Shown here: piece by piece, positions 1-5,840 of the stretch
Layout: each line of letters starts with the position of its first letter
How positions within the stretch are numbered: the stretch's first letter is position 1
Assembly: GCA_016937035.1 (NCBI GenBank)
Contig: JAFGWS010000101.1
Coordinates: 1 to 9,161 of the forward strand
From: Pontiellaceae bacterium
GTDB taxonomy: Bacteria > Verrucomicrobiota > Kiritimatiellia > Kiritimatiellales > Pontiellaceae
Reading direction: 5' to 3'
DNA: 9,161 bases
Notes under the pieces: model-generated
The model's input: only the letters and a program-made list of their open reading frames with translations
Told to the model about the DNA's origin: nothing
The model's database searches: none
Made by a program: the position numbers and the translations under genes

Positions 1-357
1 AATATTATTATTTTCACTTGACCCAACTTCTTATGAGTGACCCCTTGGAAACAAAGGGTGAAATGAAGGTCAACCCCTCGAAAAAAGACGTTTTTTCCCG
101 CGAATAGCGAAAGAAGGGATAAGACCGGAGCGGATCATCAGCCGTAACTCAAAAACGGGAACCTATTCACCACTCTTCGGAGGGTTGGGTGCACGCGAGT
201 GCATTCATCATCAATCCATGCGTTCACCGGCATTTTTTCCAATCGATCGTTTCTCCGCTTGCAGCCGTCCAAAGCCGAATCTATTTCCCCGACGCATCTT
301 TGAGTTCTTTATTTATGAACAAGTGGATTGCCAACGAGATTTTCATTCAAAATTTCA
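1..357. other. Gene-free stretch at the window edge
   Basis: I see no credible gene here on either strand; the short frames present have no family resemblance and no good ribosome binding site. What can be seen is several inverted repeats. TTGACC at 18-23 pairs with GGTCAA at 68-73, and they enclose an imperfect ACCCCTT/AAAGGGT hairpin at 40-59. A6/T6 arms lie at 81-86 and 91-96. A short TGCAC-GCGA-GTGCA hairpin lies at 190-203. This could be the 3' region of the upstream envelope gene, the edge of a gene beyond position 1, or a structured RNA. None of these is established. Confidence 0.5.
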
Positions 358-1527
358 TTATTCAACAATAAAATAGTGTCTTATATTTGTAACATTATAA
401 TCATCTACAACCGAATCCATCAGGATACTATCCTGTGCTTCCCAGGAAAGCGGAGCCGTAGCAAACAGATCCCAGATCGGCACTCCACGGTCATTTTTCT
501 CGTAATATTCGTCCTGTACCTCCGCCAGCAGAATCGCATAAAATTGACCTCCCGGTCCATCTCCAGTGATGGCTTGGAAATCATATTCTTTCCCCGGTTC
601 CAGTGTAATCCATTCGCTGCCCATCAACGTTTCTTTTGAATTGCCGACGATGTAAGATCCACTATCACCTTCACTCTGAGTTGTTCTGCTTCCGGGGGCA
701 CTGCCCTGAAAATTCTCATTGATTAAGTAAGCGTTGTTCCCTTCCCAGGAGCCGTTGGCGGAAAGGACCACCTTATCATTAATTCGCACATTCAACACAT
801 TATCGCTCAGCCCCCAAAGACGAAACGTAATACCGTCCTTATGCTTAATTGTTGCTTTATAATGCGCCGCCCAGCATTTGTAGTTTAATTTAGGATCCTC
901 CCCAAAGCAGAGCGGAGCCGCAATTGACGTAACCCGCGGAACAGTTACGGTCTGCGCATACAACTTCCTGGGAGAACGATAATAAGAATTAAACATAGAA
1001 GTATTCCAATCCCCTTCTACAAATCGACGAATAATATCAAAATATTCGTTTTCAGTGATTAGTTTTTGAACCCCACTGCGTTTTCTGCAAAAATTATAGT
1101 ATGTAACCTCTAAATCATTTCCGGTCGTCACTGGATCACCAAACGGGTTGGATGCTACGGGATCGAGGAATCCGATGTCATCAATTCCGATTCCGCACAT
1201 TCCGCTCATCAGATTATCCCCCGTTCCTGTCAGGTCAGGAATGGAAATTTCCGGCATTTTGGCCATTTTTAACTTAACTACAATGCGCGATTCCGTCGAG
1301 GGCGACGAACTGGTCTTGACCTTCACAATCGGCCGTTTAAGACTCATCTTCGGACGTGTCATCAGCGGCTTTGCCACAAAATCGGGTACCGGCGGCTTCA
1401 TCACCGTAATCACCACAAAAACACCCGCTACAGCAAACGCCGCTGCGTGCAAAAGCAGACTAATGATAACCCCGCTGGGTGCACCCTTATTTACCTTGCC
1501 TGTTCCTTTTCCAGATCTCTTTTTCAT
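358..1527 (-). CDS. TonB-like membrane-anchored protein with PA14-like domain
   Basis: This 389-residue protein has no recognised exact function. Residues 1-18 are short and basic (MKKRSGKGTGK), and residues 19-43 form one membrane helix (IISLLLHAAAFAVAG...). Residues 44-90 are a Pro/Lys/Val-rich linker (RPKMSLKRPIVKVK), as in TonB/ExbD-type anchors. A low-complexity stretch with a PDLTGTGDNLMSG motif follows at about 97-109. Residues about 185-340 resemble a PA14-type beta domain: the block ITFRLWGLSDNVLNVRINDK is followed by WITLEPGKEYDFQ and by QFYAILLAEVQ. The expected topology is N-terminus inside with the beta domain in the periplasm. I recall similar N-termini in many Kiritimatiellota proteins, but this is memory, not a search. 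The ATG at 1525-1527 is chosen because it keeps the anchor intact; its GAGG lies only one base upstream, which is unusually close. The terminator upstream suggests a separate transcription unit. Ligand and partners are unknown. Confidence 0.8.
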   Translation of the reverse strand: MKKRSGKGTGKVNKGAPSGVIISLLLHAAAFAVAGVFVVITVMKPPVPDFVAKPLMTRPKMSLKRPIVKVKTSSSPSTESRIVVKLKMAKMPEISIPDLTGTGDNLMSGMCGIGIDDIGFLDPVASNPFGDPVTTGNDLEVTYYNFCRKRSGVQKLITENEYFDIIRRFVEGDWNTSMFNSYYRSPRKLYAQTVTVPRVTSIAAPLCFGEDPKLNYKCWAAHYKATIKHKDGITFRLWGLSDNVLNVRINDKVVLSANGSWEGNNAYLINENFQGSAPGSRTTQSEGDSGSYIVGNSKETLMGSEWITLEPGKEYDFQAITGDGPGGQFYAILLAEVQDEYYEKNDRGVPIWDLFATAPLSWEAQDSILMDSVVDDYNVTNIRHYFIVE

Positions 1528-1557
1528 ACCTCAAGCCCGGTTTGGTTTTGGATCTCC

Positions 1558-1574
1558 GGCGCATAACCTGCGCC
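1558..1574 (-). promoter_or_regulatory. Hairpin in 5' leader of the PA14-like gene
   Basis: A perfect six-base-pair stem, GGCGCA (1558-1563) with TGCGCC (1569-1574), closes a five-base loop. It lies about 30 bases upstream of the start codon at 1527 and downstream of the ptsI terminator. It could be a leader structure that affects translation or mRNA stability, or it could be incidental. No clear sigma-70 promoter was found in this gap. Confidence 0.35.
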
Positions 1575-1614
1575 ATTTTCACTAAGGATACGTCGCCCAA
1601 AATCTCCGTATTTG

Positions 1615-1658
1615 AAAAAAATAAAAAAACACCCACCAACAAACGGAAGATCTTCCGT
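1615..1658 (-). terminator. Probable intrinsic terminator of the lpt-hpf-pts operon
   Basis: A perfect 16-base palindrome, ACGGAAGATCTTCCGT (1643-1658), is followed in the minus-strand direction by a T-rich stretch. That stretch contains seven Ts at 1623-1629 and another seven at 1615-1621. It lies about 100 bases after the ptsI stop codon and before the next gene. The 13 bases between the stem and the first T-run make it a non-ideal intrinsic terminator. Confidence 0.6.
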
Positions 1659-1700
1659 CAGCATTTCATTTTTGAAAGAAAATGGGCGCAATGGCAGGGA

Positions 1701-1740
1701 TTCGGGCCCCCGAAACAAACCAAAACACAAAACGTTCGGG
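1701..1740. repeat. Three-part alternating inverted repeat (TTCGGG/CCCGAA)
   Basis: TTCGGG at 1701-1706 and TTCGGG at 1735-1740 flank CCCGAA at 1709-1714. The central copy could pair with either outer copy, giving two mutually exclusive hairpins in the 3' untranslated region of ptsI. Whether they have a function is unknown. Confidence 0.4.
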
Positions 1741-1753
1741 CAGTAAAAACAGG

Positions 1754-3526
1754 TCAGTTTGAAAACTCAAGGACCTCGGGCGCAATATTCGAAATCAGCT
1801 CACGACAGAGTATTTTCACATGTTCCGCCGAATCTGAAAACAAGGCCTCTTGTGCCAGCTTTGCCGCGCTCGAGTAGTGCAGCTTACGAATCACATCCTT
1901 AATAACCGGAGCCTGCGATGGGGTGACACTGAGTTCATCTACCCCCAACCCAACCAGTAAGGGCACCAGTTCCGGCGACGCGGCCATCTGACCGCACACA
2001 CACGTCCAAAGCCCATACTTATGGCTGACCTTCACGACATGATCAATCAGTCGCACAATGGCGACGTGCGTCGGCTGATAGAGATGCGCAACATTCTCAT
2101 TACTTCGATCAACCGCCATGGTGTATTGAATCAGGTCATTCGTCCCGAGGCTGAAGAAACTGACATGCGGTGCAATCAGATCTGCAATCAGTGCCGCAGA
2201 AGGCACTTCGATCATGGTTCCGATCTCCAGTTTCCGATTAAACGGGACCCCCTCAGACGCCAACTCATCCATGCATTCGTGGAGAAGCTCATTAGCTTGA
2301 ATAACCTCTTTAAGGCAGCAGATCATCGGATACATAATGCGGACATTTTCATAAACACTGGCCCGAAGAATGGCCCTCAACTGTATTTTAAACAGTTGAG
2401 GATGCGAAAGACAAAAACGGATCGCTCGCTCTCCAAGGAACGGATTGAGTTCATTAATATATTCAATGGAACTGGGCAGTTTGTCGGCGCCGACATCCAG
2501 GGTACGAACAACGACGGGGGCGGGATACTGACTTTTGGCCGCAACAATGTAAGCCTCCGCCTGTTCTTCCTCAGTCGGCAAGGTATCTCGCCCCAAAAAC
2601 AAAAATTCCGTACGATACAGCCCAATTCCTTTCGCACCACGGGCATCAACAGCATCAAGCTCATCGAGCAGTTCAATATTGGCCGTAATCGGAACGAGAT
2701 AACCGTCCAGCGTTTCCGGGGGTTTATCACGCAGCGCATCCAATTCGAGCAAAATCTGTTCCTGTTCCAGTGCACGTTGACGGTATTCTTTCAGCCGCGT
2801 TTCAGTTGGACTGATATAAACAAGGCCCTTAGCACCATCAACCAGAACAACATCCCCGTTTTCCACGGTCGCGGTTACATTATGCAGCCCAACCACGGCG
2901 GGCACCTGAAGCGCCCTGGCCATAATCGCGGTGTGCGATGTTGAACTGCCCAAATCGGTCACGAACGCCTTAACCATCGATTTATTCATGGTGGCTGTAT
3001 CCGAGGGAGGAAGATCATGCACCACCACAACGCACGGTTCCGCAATACTGTCGATCCGATCGAGTCGTTCCCCGGCGAGATTACCCAATATTCGTTTGGT
3101 AACATCCCGAATATCCGCTGCCCGCTCTGAAAGATAGGAATCGTCCATTTTGGAAAGCATATCGGAATAGCGGTTTGAAACCGCCGACAGCACCGGCTCC
3201 ACATTGATCATATCCTTCTTCAGCGTACGAATTACGTCTTCAATAAAGGTTCGATCATCAACGACCAGCAGATGCGCATCAAAAATACTCGCATGCTCAT
3301 CGCCCAACATCTCGGAAACCTGCTTCTGGATACGTTTAATCTGTGCATGCGTTGCAATCAACGCCTCTTCAAAGCGGGCGATCTCTCGCGGGATCTCATC
3401 GGCAGAAATCGACCGCGTCACAATCCGATCGCTGTCGGAAACAACCAACCGAGCCTCGCATACCGCAATACCGGGAGAGACCCCGATCCCCTGCAGACAG
3501 ATTTCACTTTTTGAGCGTCCAGACAT
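1754..3526 (-). CDS. ptsI: PTS Enzyme I (phosphoenolpyruvate-protein phosphotransferase)
   Basis: Enzyme I takes phosphate from phosphoenolpyruvate onto a histidine and passes it to HPr in the cytoplasm. The protein is 590 residues, close to the family norm of about 570-575. The N-terminal HPr-binding and phosphohistidine part spans about 10-240, with TSHTAIMAR holding the phospho-acceptor H198 (E. coli H189). The C-terminal PEP-binding barrel spans about 270-580. Its active-site residues line up with E. coli at a constant offset of nine: R305 (GLYRTEF), R341 (RTLDVGADK), E440 (MIEVPSAA), D464 (GTNDLIQYT) and C511 (CGQMA). The usual CGEMAGD reads CGQMAAS, a small deviation beside the catalytic cysteine. 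The ATG at 3524-3526 follows the ptsH stop by five bases, and a GAGGA within the end of ptsH can serve as ribosome binding site. All catalytic residues are present, so activity is expected. It is the last gene of the operon. Confidence 0.96.
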   Translation of the reverse strand: MSGRSKSEICLQGIGVSPGIAVCEARLVVSDSDRIVTRSISADEIPREIARFEEALIATHAQIKRIQKQVSEMLGDEHASIFDAHLLVVDDRTFIEDVIRTLKKDMINVEPVLSAVSNRYSDMLSKMDDSYLSERAADIRDVTKRILGNLAGERLDRIDSIAEPCVVVVHDLPPSDTATMNKSMVKAFVTDLGSSTSHTAIMARALQVPAVVGLHNVTATVENGDVVLVDGAKGLVYISPTETRLKEYRQRALEQEQILLELDALRDKPPETLDGYLVPITANIELLDELDAVDARGAKGIGLYRTEFLFLGRDTLPTEEEQAEAYIVAAKSQYPAPVVVRTLDVGADKLPSSIEYINELNPFLGERAIRFCLSHPQLFKIQLRAILRASVYENVRIMYPMICCLKEVIQANELLHECMDELASEGVPFNRKLEIGTMIEVPSAALIADLIAPHVSFFSLGTNDLIQYTMAVDRSNENVAHLYQPTHVAIVRLIDHVVKVSHKYGLWTCVCGQMAASPELVPLLVGLGVDELSVTPSQAPVIKDVIRKLHYSSAAKLAQEALFSDSAEHVKILCRELISNIAPEVLEFSN

Positions 3527-3531
3527 ACCGA

Positions 3532-3810
3532 CTAGTCCTCATAAAAATTATTAACGAACAGCTCTTCAATCTCGGCAAGCGCATCCTGCGCGTCACTTCC
3601 TATAGCGGAGACCGTCATAATGCTGCCGGGGTAGCCCTCTATCGTCATCAGCCCCATGATGCTCTTACAGGAGACCTTGTTGCCGTCTTTCTCAATAAAA
3701 ATCTCGCATTCGTACCTCCCGGCCGCCTTAACCAGCAAGGCAGCTGGGCGCGCATGAATGCCGTATTTATTGCCCACTTTGAACTTTTTAACTATACTGT
3801 TTTCACCCAT
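3532..3810 (-). CDS. ptsH: HPr phosphocarrier protein
   Basis: HPr is the small phosphocarrier between Enzyme I and PTS permeases, and a signalling protein when phosphorylated on serine. The protein is 92 residues, against a usual 85-90. The GIHARPA motif gives the catalytic H19 (standard H15) and R21. The CKSIMGLMTI motif gives the regulatory S50 (standard S46), the site used by HPr kinase. Both sites being intact means the protein can in principle receive phosphate from Enzyme I and from the HprK encoded just upstream. Its ATG (3808-3810) overlaps the end of hprK by eight bases, which suggests translational coupling. No EII permease gene lies in the window, so a signalling role is at least as likely as sugar transport; this is inference. 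Confidence 0.96.
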   Translation of the reverse strand: MGENSIVKKFKVGNKYGIHARPAALLVKAAGRYECEIFIEKDGNKVSCKSIMGLMTIEGYPGSIMTVSAIGSDAQDALAEIEELFVNNFYED

Positions 3811-4747
3811 GGGGCCCCTGCCCCCCTTCCGTCAACCGGTTTATAATTCGATCATCCAGTTCCTTGGCCGCATCATGTCCAAGCTCTTTGAGCTTCTGAT
3901 TCAATGCGGCCACTTCAACAATGTTTGCCATATCTCGGCCCGATTGTACAGGCAACTCTATACACGGAACAGCGCACCCCAAAAACTCAATGAATTCGGG
4001 AGCCACTCCGGTTCGGTCCTCATTCCCGCTCGGCGGTTTCAGATTAATGACCAAATCCAGCTCCGCATGGCGGCGAATGGAGGATATGCCAAACAGGCTC
4101 GGAACATGAATGATCCCCAGTCCACGGATTTCCATGTGATACCGGGTAATTTCGCTGGCCCAGCAGAGCACCCGACCCCGACTCGTTCTGCGAATTTCCG
4201 TCACATCATCCGAGACCAGACTGTAGCCGCGTTCAATCAACGAAAGTGCTGTTTCACTCTTCCCGATCCCGGGCGCTCCGCGCAGCAGCACACCGATGCC
4301 CATAATTTCCATCATGGTGCCCTGAATACGTTCCTGAGGAGCCGTCAGCTTTTCGAGCAGCACCGTGCATTCGTTTACAAAATTCATGGTCACCATCGAA
4401 CTGCGGAGCACAGGAACCCTATACTCCTCCGCCAGTTCCAGAAATTCTTTCGAGGCCTTCCGGTTGCGGGTTATAACAATGCCCGGAATCTGCTGTTCAA
4501 ACAACCCACGCAGTCGTTCGAGCGACTCCCGCTCCGAAAGACTCTTCAGATAGGTAAATTCAGCCAGACCAAAAATCTGCAGCCGCTGGTTGGCAAAGTA
4601 TTGAAAAAAACCGGTCAGCGCAAGCCCCGGTCGATTCATCGCCGTTTCCAGTAGCTTCCGATCCAGGTATTCTTCCCCCGCCAGCACAGAAAGAGAGAGC
4701 TTTTCCGCCCCTTCGCTTATCAACGTTTTAACCGTTATTGTCGCCAC
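3803..4747 (-). CDS. hprK: HPr kinase/phosphorylase
   Basis: HprK uses ATP or pyrophosphate to phosphorylate HPr on serine and can reverse the reaction, reporting glycolytic state. The protein is 314 residues, a normal length. An N-terminal domain (about 1-125) precedes the catalytic domain. The P-loop is GAPGIGKS (157-164), followed by the acidic pair SDD (179-181). The family signature MEIRGLGII (205-213) holds E206, and R245 lies in EDRTG. The C-terminal helix region GRDMANIVEVAALN is present. Two departures stand out: the active-site histidine of the usual IHG motif is glutamine (IQG, Q142), and GII-D of the signature is GII-H (H214). The start is GTG at 4745-4747, supported by an excellent ribosome binding site. 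It overlaps ptsH by eight bases, so kinase and substrate are co-expressed. Phosphorylase balance may differ from model enzymes; this is inference. Confidence 0.95.
   Translation of the reverse strand: MATITVKTLISEGAEKLSLSVLAGEEYLDRKLLETAMNRPGLALTGFFQYFANQRLQIFGLAEFTYLKSLSERESLERLRGLFEQQIPGIVITRNRKASKEFLELAEEYRVPVLRSSMVTMNFVNECTVLLEKLTAPQERIQGTMMEIMGIGVLLRGAPGIGKSETALSLIERGYSLVSDDVTEIRRTSRGRVLCWASEITRYHMEIRGLGIIHVPSLFGISSIRRHAELDLVINLKPPSGNEDRTGVAPEFIEFLGCAVPCIELPVQSGRDMANIVEVAALNQKLKELGHDAAKELDDRIINRLTEGGQGPHG
3811..3830 (-). promoter_or_regulatory. G-rich initiation region of ptsH with possible self-occluding hairpin
   Basis: Reading the minus strand, GGAAGGGGGG (3830-3821), then CA, then the perfect palindrome GGGGCCCC (3818-3811) lead directly into the ptsH ATG. 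CCCC can pair with either run of Gs, and one of those runs belongs to the Shine-Dalgarno-like AAGGGG. The start could therefore be hidden unless ribosomes finishing hprK open it. The G6 run also codes the hprK C-terminus and is a slippage-prone tract. Confidence 0.4.
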
Positions 4748-4750
4748 TAT

Positions 4751-4759
4751 TCACCTCCT
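4751..4759 (-). promoter_or_regulatory. Strong ribosome binding site of hprK
   Basis: AGGAGGTGA is a near-complete match to the anti-Shine-Dalgarno sequence of 16S rRNA. AGGAGG is followed by six bases before the GTG at 4747. It decides the non-ATG start of hprK. Confidence 0.85.
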
Positions 4760-4779
4760 GAAACCCTGCATTCAACTGA

Positions 4780-5073
4780 TCAATGATGTTCCTGAACCTT
4801 ATCGCGGAGTTTGCGCATCTGACGCTCCACATGCTCAATCGAACGGTCAATCGCGTCGTACAGGTTCTCTGATTTTTCCTTCGCAGTCACGCGAATATGA
4901 TCAGATCCTTGTATGATAATTTCCGCCACTTTATGGATTTTTTCCTCCTCCAGAATAACATGAATGGATTCTATTCGCGGGAACACGGCCAAACAGCGCT
5001 CAACCTTTTCATTTACATGAGCTTTAACATTGTCGGTTACATTGACATGCCGTCCTGTAATATTTACTTGCAT
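4780..5073 (-). CDS. hpf: Ribosome hibernation promoting factor, short form
   Basis: Hpf binds the decoding and tRNA sites of the 30S subunit and promotes inactive ribosome dimers during starvation or stationary phase. The 97-residue protein matches the short E. coli-type Hpf (95 residues) almost end to end. It opens MQVNITGRHVNVTD (E. coli MQLNITGNNVEITE) and then follows the beta-alpha-beta-beta-beta-alpha pattern. The last helix contains LYDAIDRSIEHVERQMRK (about 71-88) and there is a basic/His tail. The C-terminal dimerisation domain of long-form HPF is absent. The start is ATG at 5071-5073 behind a clear AAAGGAG. It lies 20 bases after lptB and 32 bases before hprK, so it is in the same operon. 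This position is classic for rpoN-hpf clusters, but rpoN is missing here. Confidence 0.95.
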   Translation of the reverse strand: MQVNITGRHVNVTDNVKAHVNEKVERCLAVFPRIESIHVILEEEKIHKVAEIIIQGSDHIRVTAKEKSENLYDAIDRSIEHVERQMRKLRDKVQEHH

Positions 5074-5078
5074 GGTTG

Positions 5079-5085
5079 CTCCTTT
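5079..5085 (-). promoter_or_regulatory. Ribosome binding site of hpf
   Basis: AAAGGAG lies five bases upstream of the hpf ATG at 5073, within the 20-base gap after the lptB stop codon. Confidence 0.8.
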
Positions 5086-5093
5086 CGTTACTG

Positions 5094-5840
5094 CTACATA
5101 CTGAACCGCGGCCCTAGATAGAGCTCACGACTCACCTCATCGTTTACCAAAAACTCGCTGTTTCCTTCGCGCAGAACCTGCCCGTCGCAGAGCAGATAGG
5201 CCCGATCCACCACCTCCAGCGTATCGCGAACGCTGTGGTCGGTAATCAATACCCCCAGCCCCTTTTCACGCAGGCTGCGGACAATATCCTGGACATCATT
5301 CACCGCCAGCGGATCCACCCCCGCAAACGGTTCGTCCAGCAGGACGATCGACGGATTCGTTGCCAGTGCGCGGGTAATTTCCAATCGACGACGCTCGCCG
5401 CCGCTCAACGTATACGCCCGCTGCTTTGCCAATCGATCAATTTTCAGTTCTTCAAGCAGATGCGCCAACCGCTGCTTCCGCTCCTTCCCTGAAATCGGCA
5501 TCGTCTCCAGAATCGCCATCACATTCTGCTCCACCGTCAGCTTTCGAAAAATGGACGGCTCCTGCGAGAGGTATCCCATCCCCATTCGTGCACGTTTGTA
5601 CATGGGAACATTCGTTACATCGCTTCCGTTAAAAAAAACCTTTCCTTCGGTCGGACGCACCAGCCCGACAATCATATAAAAACTGGTGGTTTTCCCCGCG
5701 CCGTTCGGCCCGAGCAACCCCACAATTTCCCCCGCCTTTACATTTACATCGACCTCTCGAACCACTTTCCGGCCCTTATAGGCCTTGACCAGTTTTTCGG
5801 TCCGAATCAGGCAGGATTTTTCTGTATCCATCTCAGTCAT
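5094..5840 (-). CDS. lptB: LPS export ABC transporter ATPase LptB
   Basis: LptB is the cytoplasmic ATPase of the LptB2FG transporter that extracts lipopolysaccharide from the inner membrane and pushes it onto LptC/LptA. The 248-residue length fits E. coli LptB (241). Walker A is GPNGAGKT (44-51). The Q-loop is LSQEPS (Q93), the ABC signature is LSGGE (145-149) and Walker B is IVLLDE (165-170), with catalytic E170. The switch histidine H202 lies in ITDHSVRDTL, a sequence characteristic of the LptB subgroup rather than of general ABC ATPases. The ATG at 5838-5840 overlaps the end of lptA by eight bases; an in-frame ATG three codons later is a possible alternative start. The permeases LptF and LptG are not in the window. 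Confidence 0.97.
   Translation of the reverse strand: MTEMDTEKSCLIRTEKLVKAYKGRKVVREVDVNVKAGEIVGLLGPNGAGKTTSFYMIVGLVRPTEGKVFFNGSDVTNVPMYKRARMGMGYLSQEPSIFRKLTVEQNVMAILETMPISGKERKQRLAHLLEELKIDRLAKQRAYTLSGGERRRLEITRALATNPSIVLLDEPFAGVDPLAVNDVQDIVRSLREKGLGVLITDHSVRDTLEVVDRAYLLCDGQVLREGNSEFLVNDEVSRELYLGPRFSM

Noticed and set aside
185..639. Small plus-strand frames at the left edge
   Set aside because: They run into the antisense of the 389-residue gene, lack ribosome binding sites and have no recognisable composition.
1524..1730. Minus-strand frame of 68 codons whose stop overlaps the start of the PA14-like gene as ATGA
   Set aside because: The overlap looks like translational coupling, but the frame reads straight through the terminator palindrome and T-runs (giving FFIFF) and has no protein-like features.
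2021..2944. Long plus-strand open frame of 307 codons inside ptsI
   Set aside because: It lies antisense to the fully conserved Enzyme I barrel, and its product is Asn/Arg/Gln-rich with no family features.
3758..4654. Plus-strand open frame of 298 codons opposite hprK
   Set aside because: It is a mirror of hprK, whose motifs are all in place; the plus-strand product shows no recognisable domain.
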